Made by a program: the position numbers and the translations under genes
Notes under the pieces: generated by a model
Told to the model about the DNA's origin: nothing
Seen by the model: only the letters and a program-made list of their open reading frames with translations
Database searches by the model: none
In this document: piece after piece, positions 54,340 to 64,000 of the stretch
How the letters are laid out: each line of letters starts with the position of its first letter
Numbering within the stretch: position 1 is the stretch's first letter
Assembly (NCBI RefSeq): GCF_963576675.1
Contig: NC_088916.1
Location: 84,027,501 to 84,091,500 of the forward strand
Direction: 5' to 3'
Source of the DNA: Euphorbia lathyris
Taxonomy: Eukaryota > Streptophyta > Magnoliopsida > Malpighiales > Euphorbiaceae
Length of the DNA stretch: 64,000 bases

Positions 54340-57300
54340 TTCACTCAATTAAATCGGCATTCACTCATATTATCATTTTCTTAGGAGAATAAGGGCACAA
54401 ACTGGTCAGAACCGAAAATAGGAGAAAGTTAGTAATGTTGGAAATTTGGAATCAATTTTGCCATTTAGAACTATATGCATTCAAAATACTAAATCTTCAT
54501 TTTCATTACAAAATACGAGAATCAACATGTTTTCATTTCGAAAGAAACTGAAGTTCCAGGAATGGTGCACAACTAAGGTCTTGTTCAGTTTTAGATTTCA
54601 TTCCTCTTTTTCAATTTTCTCTTATTTTCATGACTTCTGGTTTTCGAAATGGAAAATAAAAAATAAATTTATATTTGGACCTTGAAATTGAAAAATGATG
54701 TTTTTATTGAGACATGATTAACACTGCATCACTTATGCCATTTTCCAATGCTAGTAATCCACAAAAATGTTCGACAATTGAGGTTCCATGTAAATAATTA
54801 CTCGACTTTGATGTAAAATTGAAAAATACACATTTTTCATAGCATGAAAATAATTACTCAGACCACCACATTGTCATCGGTGCAGTGAATTTTCAGATAG
54901 ACAATTACATGGAAAATTTGAAAAGATTGTACATGTCTATAATCAAAATATTGATTCATAAAGTAATGAAAACTAAGGATATCAATTATTTTCAAAACAT
55001 TTATTAAAATATGAGTTGCTTTAATTTTGAAAATTTACAGCTAGTCCTACATTTATTGTTTTCTCTTGAGCTATATTTCTCCTCAAATTATCCAAGCTTA
55101 ATAATATGATTTTCTACAACAATTACAACAAACAAATTGATTCATTCCTGAATAAAGGATGTGTGATTACCAGTGATTCTGTGAAGTAATACTCATGATG
55201 AATGGAGGAATCTTTAAACTTAGTTGACCATGGTGGAGCATTTTCACAGACCTTTTAGTGGTGGAACATTTAGTTGACATGAGCACTTTTAGTGGAATGG
55301 ATTATAAGTTTTTTTACACACTGGTCTGATAGTTTTGTGCAAATTTACATATTGGTCCCCTCTGCCATTACTGATCTTATTAAAATGTTACTCATCTTAT
55401 TAAGTTCACTATTAAAAACTTTTTGGAATTATTTCTGCTTTTATTTATTGTACTAGTAGAAATGACATTAAGGTTTGAGCCACTTTAGAGGTTTTGGTAG
55501 GAACCACTTTGGTAAAGAACTTTTTATGGTAAAATTAGAGGTTTGAGCCACTTTAGAGGTTTTGATAGGAGAGAGCTAGATTATTGGATCCAAAGAGCTC
55601 ATTTTAGGTTCCAAGCTTTGATGTACATGACATTCTCAATATTTTCTATGCATTCTTTTTCTTAATGTAAACAAAGTTCAAGAGTAGGAAAGAGAGACAT
55701 AGGCCGTTAGTTGAATTTAGATTAAACATAACAAATGAATTTAGATTAAACATGGATGGTAGTTTTACGTAAATTTAGGTCTGAAGAAGATATGTTTTAG
55801 TTAATGAGGAACAAATTAATAATCTCATTCCTTCCAATGACACTTCTAGGAACTTAAACTAAACAAGTAAATGGTATATTATCTTGAATGTCAATTCTAG
55901 TTAAACTAAACTTGGATCTTGTTTTATTTAACAGTATTATTTGTGTTAATGGTGACCATGGGAGGATTTGCCGTTGTGCGGAATTCATGGATTGGTGTGT
56001 TGGATATAAATGACATTGATTTCGCGTAATTATATATATATATGTATATTTATTAAATTTTAACAATTTTAGTATTAATTGATTTTTAGTATTTTTAGAA
56101 ATTGGCACTAGACGGGGCAGTTTTGATAGAATAGGAAGAGATTGGTGGTTTAAGTCAAGATTTTTAGTCTTGACAATTCAAGCTGTCTTCACTATTTCAT
56201 TATTTGGAGATACGCAATTCACCAGCTAGACGACTTGTTTGACCTGAATGATTACATCTTAGATTCCGTATTTACATCTGAAACTTCAGGTTAAACTTTG
56301 TGCTTTGAAGATCAAGGAATATGAAGATAATACTCATTGTGTGCTAAATAATGTTTTTGATGTGGAATAAATTAGGTAGCTTTGGCGATTCAATACTTTT
56401 GGTGATATGTGGAACAACATTTGATTAGATGTAAATACTTTCCGAGCATACACCTGATTAATTAATTGAAGTTGTTTGCAAACGTTTATTTCTTAACTTC
56501 AATAATTCAGGAAGTGTTATGTATCTCTACTAGACAGGTTTATTTACTTCAAATAGATCATATTTATTTATTTATCTGAAGATTTGCACATCAGATACCA
56601 ACATGCTTATTGTCTCCCTATTTCGTTGCACAAGTCCTATGGAACATAGGCTTTCTTGACTCAAATGCTTAAACCCCTTTCTTAACCTGCTTTACTAATG
56701 TTGCAAATTGTCAATGCCATGAAATGCAATGCAAATAAGGATTTGTAATCATACATAATTTCCATTATTGGCAATAAATCATAAAATGAATGAGCCAACA
56801 TATGAACGAAATTGTATTGTTAAAAGTCTCATATGGATTCTCCTAGACATCCCGCGCAGTAATTGCTTATTTCTCTTCCAACTTTAATTGATTTTGCTAC
56901 ACGCATGGATGTAAGAGTGTATCCAAATTAATAGACGACCAAACCCAAATTTTTTGCATTAAAATGGCTTGCGAATTAATGTTCCATACCGAAACTCTCG
57001 GAGGTTATTGTTCTTCTTATATGGATTATGATTTTTTAAACTCTAACTTGTGTCATCCAACAACTACAGAAGAGGTCGTTGATAGGTGGAGATCTTAATG
57101 TTCTCTTTGCATTCTTCTAATAAAATTTTATATCGCTAGAATATCTACAACAAGATCGTTTTGGCCGGCCGCCTTCTGCAGTGCTAGCAATTTTTTCCTT
57201 CTGATTTGGTATGAGTGCCCAGAAGAGTACAAGTTAACCTATGCACATATCCAGTATGTCGTCATCTTTCCCTCATAACCTAAGTATTTAAAACTGTGTC

Positions 57301-57440
57301 GTTCTTATAGTGGATGCATGGACACATACTCCAACTGGTTGCCTCCCTATTGCATGCATCAGAGCAGTTTCCGTCTAGGCCACCTGCCCATACCACATGA
57401 TTTGATAACTTCCAGTTTTTGGCACCTTACAACGTTCCGC
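54340..57440. other. AT-rich DNA, no gene recognised
   Basis: The only clear structure is a local duplication near 55470-55565 with AGGTTTGAGCCACTTTAGAG twice, and a TA microsatellite at about 56031-56047. GGCCGGCCGCCTTCTGCAG near 57163 resembles the exon-like segment at 48348. Short open frames appear random. Confidence 0.4.
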
Positions 57441-57444
57441 TTCT

Positions 57445-57600
57445 TTTCGCAATCCCCACTTCCATTATATACTCAAAAGCAGCAGTTTTCAACCAACCTC
57501 CACAACAACCATGATCATTGATGCTAACATCCACCAACTGTTGTGAGGATAACGGTAATTGTCCAGCAGCACCCAGAATTGCCTTGATTTCCCGCTGGTT
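57445..57600 (-). pseudogene. Captured papain-like cysteine protease fragment
   Basis: On the minus strand the frame reads AGQLPLSSQQLVDVSIND, then HGCCGGWLKTAAFEYIMEVG. This is the conserved block of C1A proteases (LSxQQLVDC then GCxGG and AFEYI), between the catalytic Cys and His. The Cys normally after LVD is Val here. The active-site Cys segment upstream and the His and Asn segments downstream are absent, and a stop follows RSGTL. Parental enzymes are vacuolar or secreted proteases. This is a short relic, presumably captured by a transposon. Confidence 0.65.
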
Positions 57601-57982
57601 AAAAGCTTAGAGAAAAAAACACTATGAATTAGATTCATATAAACATTTTGAATTACTCTATTTATGACTAATAAATTATTATTTGTTAGTAATATTAAAA
57701 AGGAAAACAAAAGTTAACGTGTTATTTGTCTATTTTTTTCCTATTGTATCAAATTATAGTTCTTATGTTTGATCCAATTGTAATCATAAATTTCCATTAT
57801 TAGAAATGGATCATAAAACGAATGAGCAGACATAAAAATGAAATTCTATACCAAATAAAAGACATATGTTGCCTTCCAACAACAACAAGCTGCTTGTTGA
57901 CAAATTAATCAAATTTACACGTTTTTCCCATTAGAATTTCGTCAATCGAACATGGACTCACCTTCTGTGCTTTTTGAATGCT
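57601..57982. other. AT-rich flank of the CACTA element
   Basis: No gene or repeat is recognised. It ends in the GCT copy that forms the left target duplication. Confidence 0.5.
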
Positions 57983-58019
57983 CACTACAACAAATAACGT
58001 CTATAGCTAAGGGTAAAAT

Positions 58020-59238
58020 TGTGACCCTGAACAAAAGCAATTGAATAGGTTTCTTTTTTTTGGGCAAACATCACACACAACTTATTAGGAGAGAAATGGG
58101 TTCGATCCAATCTGTGCAAGAATTGTATACAATCAAAGTGGATGATACAATTTCGGTCAGTCAAAGAAAAATTTAATGGTCTAACAAAATTTCAAACATA
58201 TTTATTGTATAATGGAAAATGAAAATCTCAAAAGTTGTACTAAATATAAGTCAATGGTATAATTCGGTTCGATCTTAAAGAAAAAAAAACAACCGTTCAA
58301 TCAAATTATGTATCTTTTTATCCTTTTAATCCGTCCAGTTCAAAATCTCCAGTATCCATGCTCCCCTACAAGTTATGACGTAGGTTTGCTAAATCTGCAA
58401 TTCTTGATTTAACACTCAAATGATTTTTAAGAGCAAGCCAAAGAATGAATCCAATTTAAACATAATCTAGAGTTAAACATAATCTTTAACACTCAACACC
58501 TAATTAAAATCCATACTCATCACCTAAAATCCATACTCAGTTATTTTATCAAACCTTATTTAGATATATAACTTCCCATATGTGCTTAAGAATACCAACT
58601 TTTCATTTTCTCATCCCAAAAACTAATCTAGATAAATACTTCCAACTGTGTAATAAATGCAAAATCTTGCATAAAATAAGAACAATAAATATGTCATGAC
58701 ACTTCTAAATTTAGTCTAAAAGATTGATTGGTTTCCTGAATTTTGGAAATATCTTATTAAGGTTTTAAACTTACTTAGAATGACCTACTAACCTTTTAAG
58801 ATTTCTTCAATTGTAAATACTATCTAGTTCTTCAATTGGAGAGACCTAAATCAAGTTCTTCAATTGTACATTACATTATCTAGTAAAAAAATGTATCGCA
58901 TTTAACCATTAATGACATACTATGCTGACAATAGCGGCAATGATCTTTAGATCAACCACTGGACTTAAAGATCAGTTTAGCAATATTGTAAATCGATCTT
59001 ACATGTAGCAAATTTTGATCATTAAATATTTAACAAATGTATCTCTTATGTGATACATACGACATTCCAACTATATAAGGGTAGCAATTTATATAAATCA
59101 CAAAAAAAAATGCACTAAAGATAACCAATCTTCAAACTATCACATATTAATATAAAAGATGTTGTTTGGCAGTAATTAGCTATCAGCTTAATGTTTTTGT
59201 TCAATTAGTCCCATAATGGACCAGAGCCTCTTAGATTA
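58020..59238. other. AT-rich interior of the CACTA element
   Basis: No coding sequence seen. Short repeats of CTTCAATTG near 58807-58866 and TAATTAAAATCCATACTCA near 58500-58540 are the only structure. Confidence 0.4.
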
Positions 59239-59239
59239 A

Positions 59240-59254
59240 CACTACAAGAAAAAT
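59240..59254 (+). other. Second CACTA-type terminus inside the element
   Basis: CACTACAAGAAAAAT is the commonest plant CACTA end. No partner end was found nearby, so it is an isolated end or coincidence. Confidence 0.35.
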
Positions 59255-59319
59255 AATAGATAGAAGAAAGGGTAGGACTGGTTTCGTTGGTCTACAAAAA
59301 TTGGTTAGCATGTATTTCA

Positions 59320-59493
59320 GGACCTTATTGCTGGTCAGAAATCAACATCCAGAACTGGTGCCGGAAACGGGACGTACGGTCGAGGATGTTGACTTAGTGG
59401 CACATAAGCTTATGAACCGCAATAGAGGTTCATTTCAGTTGCTCTCTGCCTTCAAGCTTGGAAATCGAGGCTTCATTTCCGCTGCTAACTGGT
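59320..59493 (+). pseudogene. Unidentified captured exon
   Basis: The open frame covers RNQHPELVPETGRTVEDVDL, VAHKLMNRNRGSFQLLSAF and KLGNRGFISAANW. It is preceded by an acceptor-like TTTCAG (59314-59319) and followed by a GTAATT donor just after AACTG. Codon content is gene-like in an AT-rich setting. I do not recognise the family. The ATG at 59301 lies in the intron and is probably not a real start. Confidence 0.5.
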
Positions 59494-59616
59494 AATTGAT
59501 TATAAATGCTTTCCTATTTTTTGTGCTATTTCAATGTTTAATAACATTTCCGCTGCTAACTGGTAATTGATTATAAATGCTTTCCTATTTTTTGTGCTAT
59601 TTCAATGTTTAATAAT
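59475..59616 (+). repeat. Tandem duplication, period 71 bp
   Basis: Two almost identical copies of ATTTCCGCTGCTAACTGGTA and following sequence, covering the exon end and donor site. The second copy thus repeats the splice donor. Confidence 0.92.
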
Positions 59617-60727
59617 GGTTTCTTTGATTCGACATATCATTGTAGAGAGTATAGTTATCGGTATTGAGATATGTCTGAATATCCATTTGAATTTAACTTT
59701 CCTTAAGTTTCATATTTGAACATAGACATTTGATTTACATACATGAATCTATCTATAGTGAAACTTCACATCCAATAAAGTCTTGGATATCATCTTAAAA
59801 CTCGTGTGTGGCCTGCAAAAATTAAACAACACTTCCAAGATAATATACAAAGAAATGCAAGAGCAACCAAAGAAAATGAAAAAGATATCAAGATATTCTT
59901 ATTCCAAGTAAAATATTAAAAACTAGAAGACAATAAGCATATGTCAATAAAAAATATATAGCCAGCAAACAATTAAAATTCAATTGCTCAAGATTTGAAA
60001 GTAATACCTCACAATTGGACTTGAATATCAAAACTTCATTGGATAATTTTGGAGTTTATCATAAATTTCACCTGAAAAAAAATAACAGTAGACAATATAA
60101 TTTGATTTAGAGATGCAATTGATTCAATATTGATCAATAAATCACAGAGGATATGGAGGGGATTGTTGTCATACCTTTAGTAGAATCTGTACAAAATTTG
60201 CAAGTCTCTAAGCAAAACTAGAAACGAACCAAATAAAAATAACACTTATATATTTCATGGACAAATTAAGGCGGGATGTATTAGTGGAAAAAAAATTTGC
60301 AAGGAAATTTTGGAGGGATTTTCACGAATTTAACTTTCCTCACAAAGGGTGAGATGGATCGAGCAGCCATTAAAGAGATAATGGCCAAAGTGCAGAAAAT
60401 GGATAGTTATATCCACGTAAAACTACTCTGATATTTAATAATAATTAATAAAACTAATCATTGGTGGGTAGTTTGATGAACCCACGTTTAATAAATAGCT
60501 ACCACATTTAATTGAATGAAAATTTAGTAAGGTATATTAATTACTACTCATATATTAGATTGTACCCTGTACAATGATTATTCATATATTTTTTTTTTAA
60601 TCATTCATGGTGCTTGGATTAACAATAACGTCAAATATTTTCTATAGAAAACAATAATAATGTAATATAATATAATATCTCAATTAACAATTATGTTACG
60701 TTATTGAATGTTACTTAATTTACATTA
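59617..60727. other. AT-rich interior of the CACTA element
   Basis: No coding sequence or repeat was recognised between the 71-bp duplication and the ACGTT array. Confidence 0.5.
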
Positions 60728-61922
60728 GATTACGTCACGTTATGTAAAGCCACGTGACGTTACGTTACGTCACGTCACGTCACGTCACGTCACGTGACGT
60801 TACGTTACGTTACGTTACGTTAAGTTAAGTTATGTTATGTTATATTACGTTACGTTACGTTAATTTCCGTTACAGTAAAGTTACATTGCGTTACGTCACG
60901 TCACGTTACGTTACGTTATGTTACATTACGTTACGTTACGTTACGTTATGTTACATTACGTTACGTTACGTTACGTTACGTTATGTTACTCTAACTTATG
61001 TTATGTTAACTTACTATACGTTACTATACGTTACGTTACATTACGTTACGTTACGTTATATTACGTTATGTTACGTTACGTTACTGTACATTATGTTACG
61101 TTTCATTATGTTGCGTTACTATATAATACTATACGCTACTATATATTACTGTAAGTTATTGTATGTTACGTTACGTTATGTCACGTTATGTAAAGCCATA
61201 TGACGTTACGTCTCGTCACGTGACGTCACGTTATGTTACGTTACATGATGTTACATCATGTTACATGACGTTACGTCACATTACATCACGTGATGTCACG
61301 TTACGTTACGTTACGTTACGTTACGTTACGTTACGTTACGTCACGTGACGTCACGTCACGTTACGTTACATTATGTCACGTCACGTCACGTCACGTCACG
61401 TTACGTTACGTTACGTTACGTGACGTTATGTTATGTTACGTTATGTTATGTAATGTTACCTTATGTTATGTAATGTTACCTTATGTTACGTTAATGTTAC
61501 GTTAATGTTACGTTACGTTACGTTATGTTACGTTATGTTACGTGACGTTATGTGATGTTACGTTACATTATGTTACGTTATGTTACGTTATATTACGTTA
61601 CGTTACGTTATGTTACGTAATGTTACGTTATGTTATGTAATGTTTTGTTATGTTACGTTAATGTTACGTTACGTTACGTTACATTACGTTACAATCCTAA
61701 GAATTTATAGATTGAACTTAAGGATTTATAAATTGATCTTATAATTATTACGTTACGTTATATTACATCACAAACATTACATTACGTTACAATCCTAAGA
61801 ATTTATAGATTGAACTTAAGGATTTATAAATTGATCTTATAATTATTACGTTACGTTATATTACATCACATTATATTACGTCACGTCAAGTTACATTACA
61901 TTACGTTACGTTACGTTACGTT
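60728..61922. repeat. ACGTT/ACGTC pentanucleotide array
   Basis: Over about 1.2 kb the sequence consists mostly of 5-bp units ACGTT and ACGTC with frequent variants ATGTT and ACATT. Because 5 is prime to 3, reading frames in it translate as repeating TLRYV-type peptides and stay open for long stretches; these are not genes. CACGTG and TGACGT words, core motifs of plant bZIP/bHLH binding sites, recur. A 98-bp segment with CAATCCTAAGAATTTATAG is duplicated at 61683-61780 and 61781-61878 near its right end. Confidence 0.95.
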
Positions 61923-62869
61923 GAATTGGTTACTCTTCGTTTCCTGTTAGAATTTCGAATTGGTTTCTTTCGTAAAAATGATTAGTTCCGTTTGATAAAA
62001 ATTGATAAAAAAATAATATGTTGTCGTGTATAACATTTGAATTGGTTTCATTTCCTAAAGATTGGTAAAAAAATGATTCGTTTATTAAAAATAGTCGTGT
62101 TAGACGTTTGAATTGCTTTTGGTTGGTAAAAATTGGTAAAATTGATTTTTTTATCATATTATTAGATGGTTGAATTCGTTTCTTATGGTAAAAGTTATTA
62201 AAAAAGATTCGTTTAAAAAAAAGCAACTTTTTTTATATATAATATAAGTTATTTTCTTATAAGTGATTTTAGTTTTTAAATTTTGAATTTTTTTCTTATT
62301 TCGTTATATAAGTAGTGGGTGTGGGAATAAAATGATTTAATTTTATTATTCAGTAGTGGGTAGTGGGTGTGGGAGTAAAATGATTTACTTTTAATAAGGT
62401 TAATTTTTTTTTTGGCTTGGCTTTTATTAAAAATTGCATAAAAAAATAGAGTAATCAATGTTTGTTTTTGTCCGGCTTATACTCAAATCAAACCAAACCA
62501 AAATTCGAACCGAATCGAATTATATATTTATTCAATTTTTTGAGTTTGGGTTTGCTTACCCCTAATGCTATAATAAAAATAATAAATAATTAATTTAAGG
62601 GTGAACACATAATTAGGCTCCTCAATTTTTAGGATTTTAAAGATTAATTTTATAATTATTAGTTTTTTCCAAACTGGATCCTTAAACTATAATTTCATAC
62701 ACATTGAACCCCTCTATGTGTATGAAAATTAAAAATTAGTTGAAAATCTTAAAAGTTTAAGAGGTTAATCATATGTTTTGATATATTTTGACTTTTTTTA
62801 CTTAACATATTTTTTTACTTTTAAGAAAATCATTCATTACTTTCTTCGATTTTTATTTATTTATAATAC
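61923..62869. other. AT-rich DNA between array and subterminal repeats
   Basis: AGTAGTGGGTGTGGGA-type sequence is locally duplicated near 62310-62375. A stretch of AAACCAAACCAAAATTCGAA near 62490 resembles low-complexity transposon debris. No gene seen. Confidence 0.45.
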
Positions 62870-63281
62870 TGCAGTAAATAAGTAGATTTTGTAGCTAAAT
62901 ATTTCAATTTGTTACAATATTTTTATCATAGTAAAGCGGTTATAGCTAATACATTACATACGACAACAAAATACACTTATTGAAACTATTTGTATATATT
63001 AGCTACAAAGATTAATTCATAACTAACTTTTGTAGCTGCTATTTATTAATATTGCTATAGTTGGGCAAAATTTGTAGCTAAATATTATTAGCTTCAACAT
63101 TTTTATCATAGTTGAATGTTTGTAGCTAATGCATTACGTACTGTTACAAAAATATATTTAACAAAGCAAAAATTAGTTAACAACTACAGAAGTGATATAT
63201 CTGTAGCTATTAGTATACATTAGCTACAAATTTTTTTTTCATAGCTAACTTTTGTAGTTATAGATAACATTTGTTGTAGTG

Positions 63282-64000
63282 GCTTCACCTTCTGATCTTC
63301 AGACCATTGCAAGTCAATCAATTAAGGAACCAAAACTTCAAGAACAACCAAGTCAACATATATTGAAGTGGTAAACTGCAGTAGATCTCGGAATAATGGA
63401 ATAACAATATTTTATTAGATCTGGTCGATGGAAGTGGTAAACTGTAATAAATCAGGGAAGAATCAATTTCTTCCAAAACAAAGATGAAAGTGAAAATTAG
63501 ATTGAGGAGGCTGAGAAAGGTGAGATGCGAAGATACTAGTAGAAAAAAACAAAGAGAGTGTAAGGGAAACTCTAGAGTAGATACCATTATAAAGTAGCAT
63601 GGTATTGTTTTTTTATGGAGGCATCTTTATAATGGCATCTTGTGAGGATTGTAAGTGTATAAAAGGACAGGCTCCTCCCTAAAAAATGAATACTTTATAA
63701 AAAAGCTCTTAATCAAAAATACAAATTGCTGTGTAAAGAAAGAAAATTAGAGTTTGCTGTGAAGTAAACAGCTCTGCGAGAAATAAGAGAAGCCTAACTA
63801 TGCGGTCGCTCACGAGAGGAACTTCCGCTGCTGCGAGGCCTGTTGAGGAAGAGAGGGAGAAGCAGAGAGATACAGAGCTAAGTCTTCAATATAGGGTTTT
63901 AAATTATTTACGTTTTTTTTTATTTTAGGGATTTTTATTAAATTTAATTGATAATATGATAGTTAGGGTCTCTAATTGAATTGATAGGGGTTTTGATTTT
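63282..64000. other. Unassigned right edge of the window
   Basis: GAAGTGGTAAACTG is repeated near 63365 and 63431. Around 63720-63890 the sequence turns purine-rich, with a small plus-strand frame from ATG 63800 (MRSLTRGTSAAARPVEEERE and on, 42 codons). It could be a leader or first exon of a gene beyond the edge, but I cannot support a call. Confidence 0.35.

Larger units (their letters stand above)
57983..63281. mobile_element. Complete non-autonomous CACTA transposon
   Basis: The left end CACTACAACAAATAACGTCT and the inverted right end CACTACAACAAATGTTATCT match at 22 of the first 27 bases. GCT flanks both ends (57980-57982 and 63282-63284), the 3-bp duplication of the superfamily. The right 400 bp is filled with TAGCTAC/GTAGCTA subterminal repeats; the left side has few. 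No transposase is visible in 5.3 kb. The interior contains an unidentified exon, a 71-bp tandem duplication, a solitary CACTACAAGAAAAAT terminus at 59240 that may belong to another element, and a long ACGTT array. Confidence 0.82.

Noticed and set aside
60832..61505. Open frames of 60-123 codons encoding TLRYV-type repeats
   Set aside because: They arise from the ACGTT pentamer array, whose 15-nt period simply lacks stops in several frames. No gene-like start context or conservation is expected.
60728..61922. Interstitial telomere repeat
   Set aside because: Plant telomere units are TTTAGGG. The array unit is ACGTT, of different length and composition.

Overview
This window is repeat-rich DNA from a flowering plant nuclear genome, most likely a eudicot; I cannot name the species. 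The evidence is plant-type LTR retrotransposons primed by initiator-Met tRNA, plant L1-type LINE pieces with an RNase H domain, CACTA transposons with captured plant gene exons, and MITEs. I see no intact host gene. Almost every long reading frame belongs to a transposable element, and nearly all are broken.

Layout. 1-2.5 kb: one end of a CACTA-like element, an AT-rich stretch with a GC-rich palindrome, and a LINE RNase H relic. 3.0-8.6 kb: a structurally complete Ty3/gypsy element on the minus strand (499-bp LTRs, TSD TAAAG). It looks like a CRM-type chromovirus, with integrase coding running into the LTR. 8.6-31.8 kb: a nested stack. A hAT/TTF-zinc-finger gene relic and a LINE relic form the base. 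A small hAT-like MITE sits in the hAT relic. A plus-strand Sirevirus-type Ty1/copia element (LTRs A and D) is inserted in the MITE with TSD GCTTG. A second Sirevirus, on the minus strand (LTRs B and C), is inserted in the third ORF of the first with TSD ACACT. 31.8-38.2 kb: the LINE ORF2 relic, split by a 4.9-kb CACTA element (TSD AGT) that carries pieces of a peroxisomal 2-hydroxy-acid oxidase gene and a PPR gene. 38.2-42.6 kb: a degenerate Ty1/copia element of another lineage. 42.6-58 kb: AT-rich DNA with a Mutator-like MITE, a second foldback element, a Ty3 Tat-type gag relic, and exon-like pieces of captured genes (a GMI1/DMS3-type SMC-hinge gene, a papain-like cysteine protease, and several I cannot name). 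58-63.3 kb: a 5.3-kb non-autonomous CACTA element (TSD GCT) carrying a 1.2-kb pentanucleotide ACGTT array. 63.3-64 kb: unassigned.

The most unusual structure is in the nested Sireviruses. Both insertions show the same odd anatomy. The left LTR is followed not by the element interior but by a copy of the host sequence that lies beyond the right LTR (1,260 bp for the outer element, 332 bp for the inner). The interior then starts abruptly at a truncation point. In each case the LTR pair and the copied flank differ to about the same extent, so LTR and flank were probably duplicated as one unit. Tandem duplication followed by LTR-LTR recombination, or replication template switching, would explain it. 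Other points worth a look are a TATA box directly upstream of the Sirevirus third ORF, an in-frame pol-ORF3 fusion in the inner element, dense CTGAG motifs specific to this family, and gene capture by the CACTA elements.

All substitution counts and boundaries were read by eye and are approximate to within a few units.
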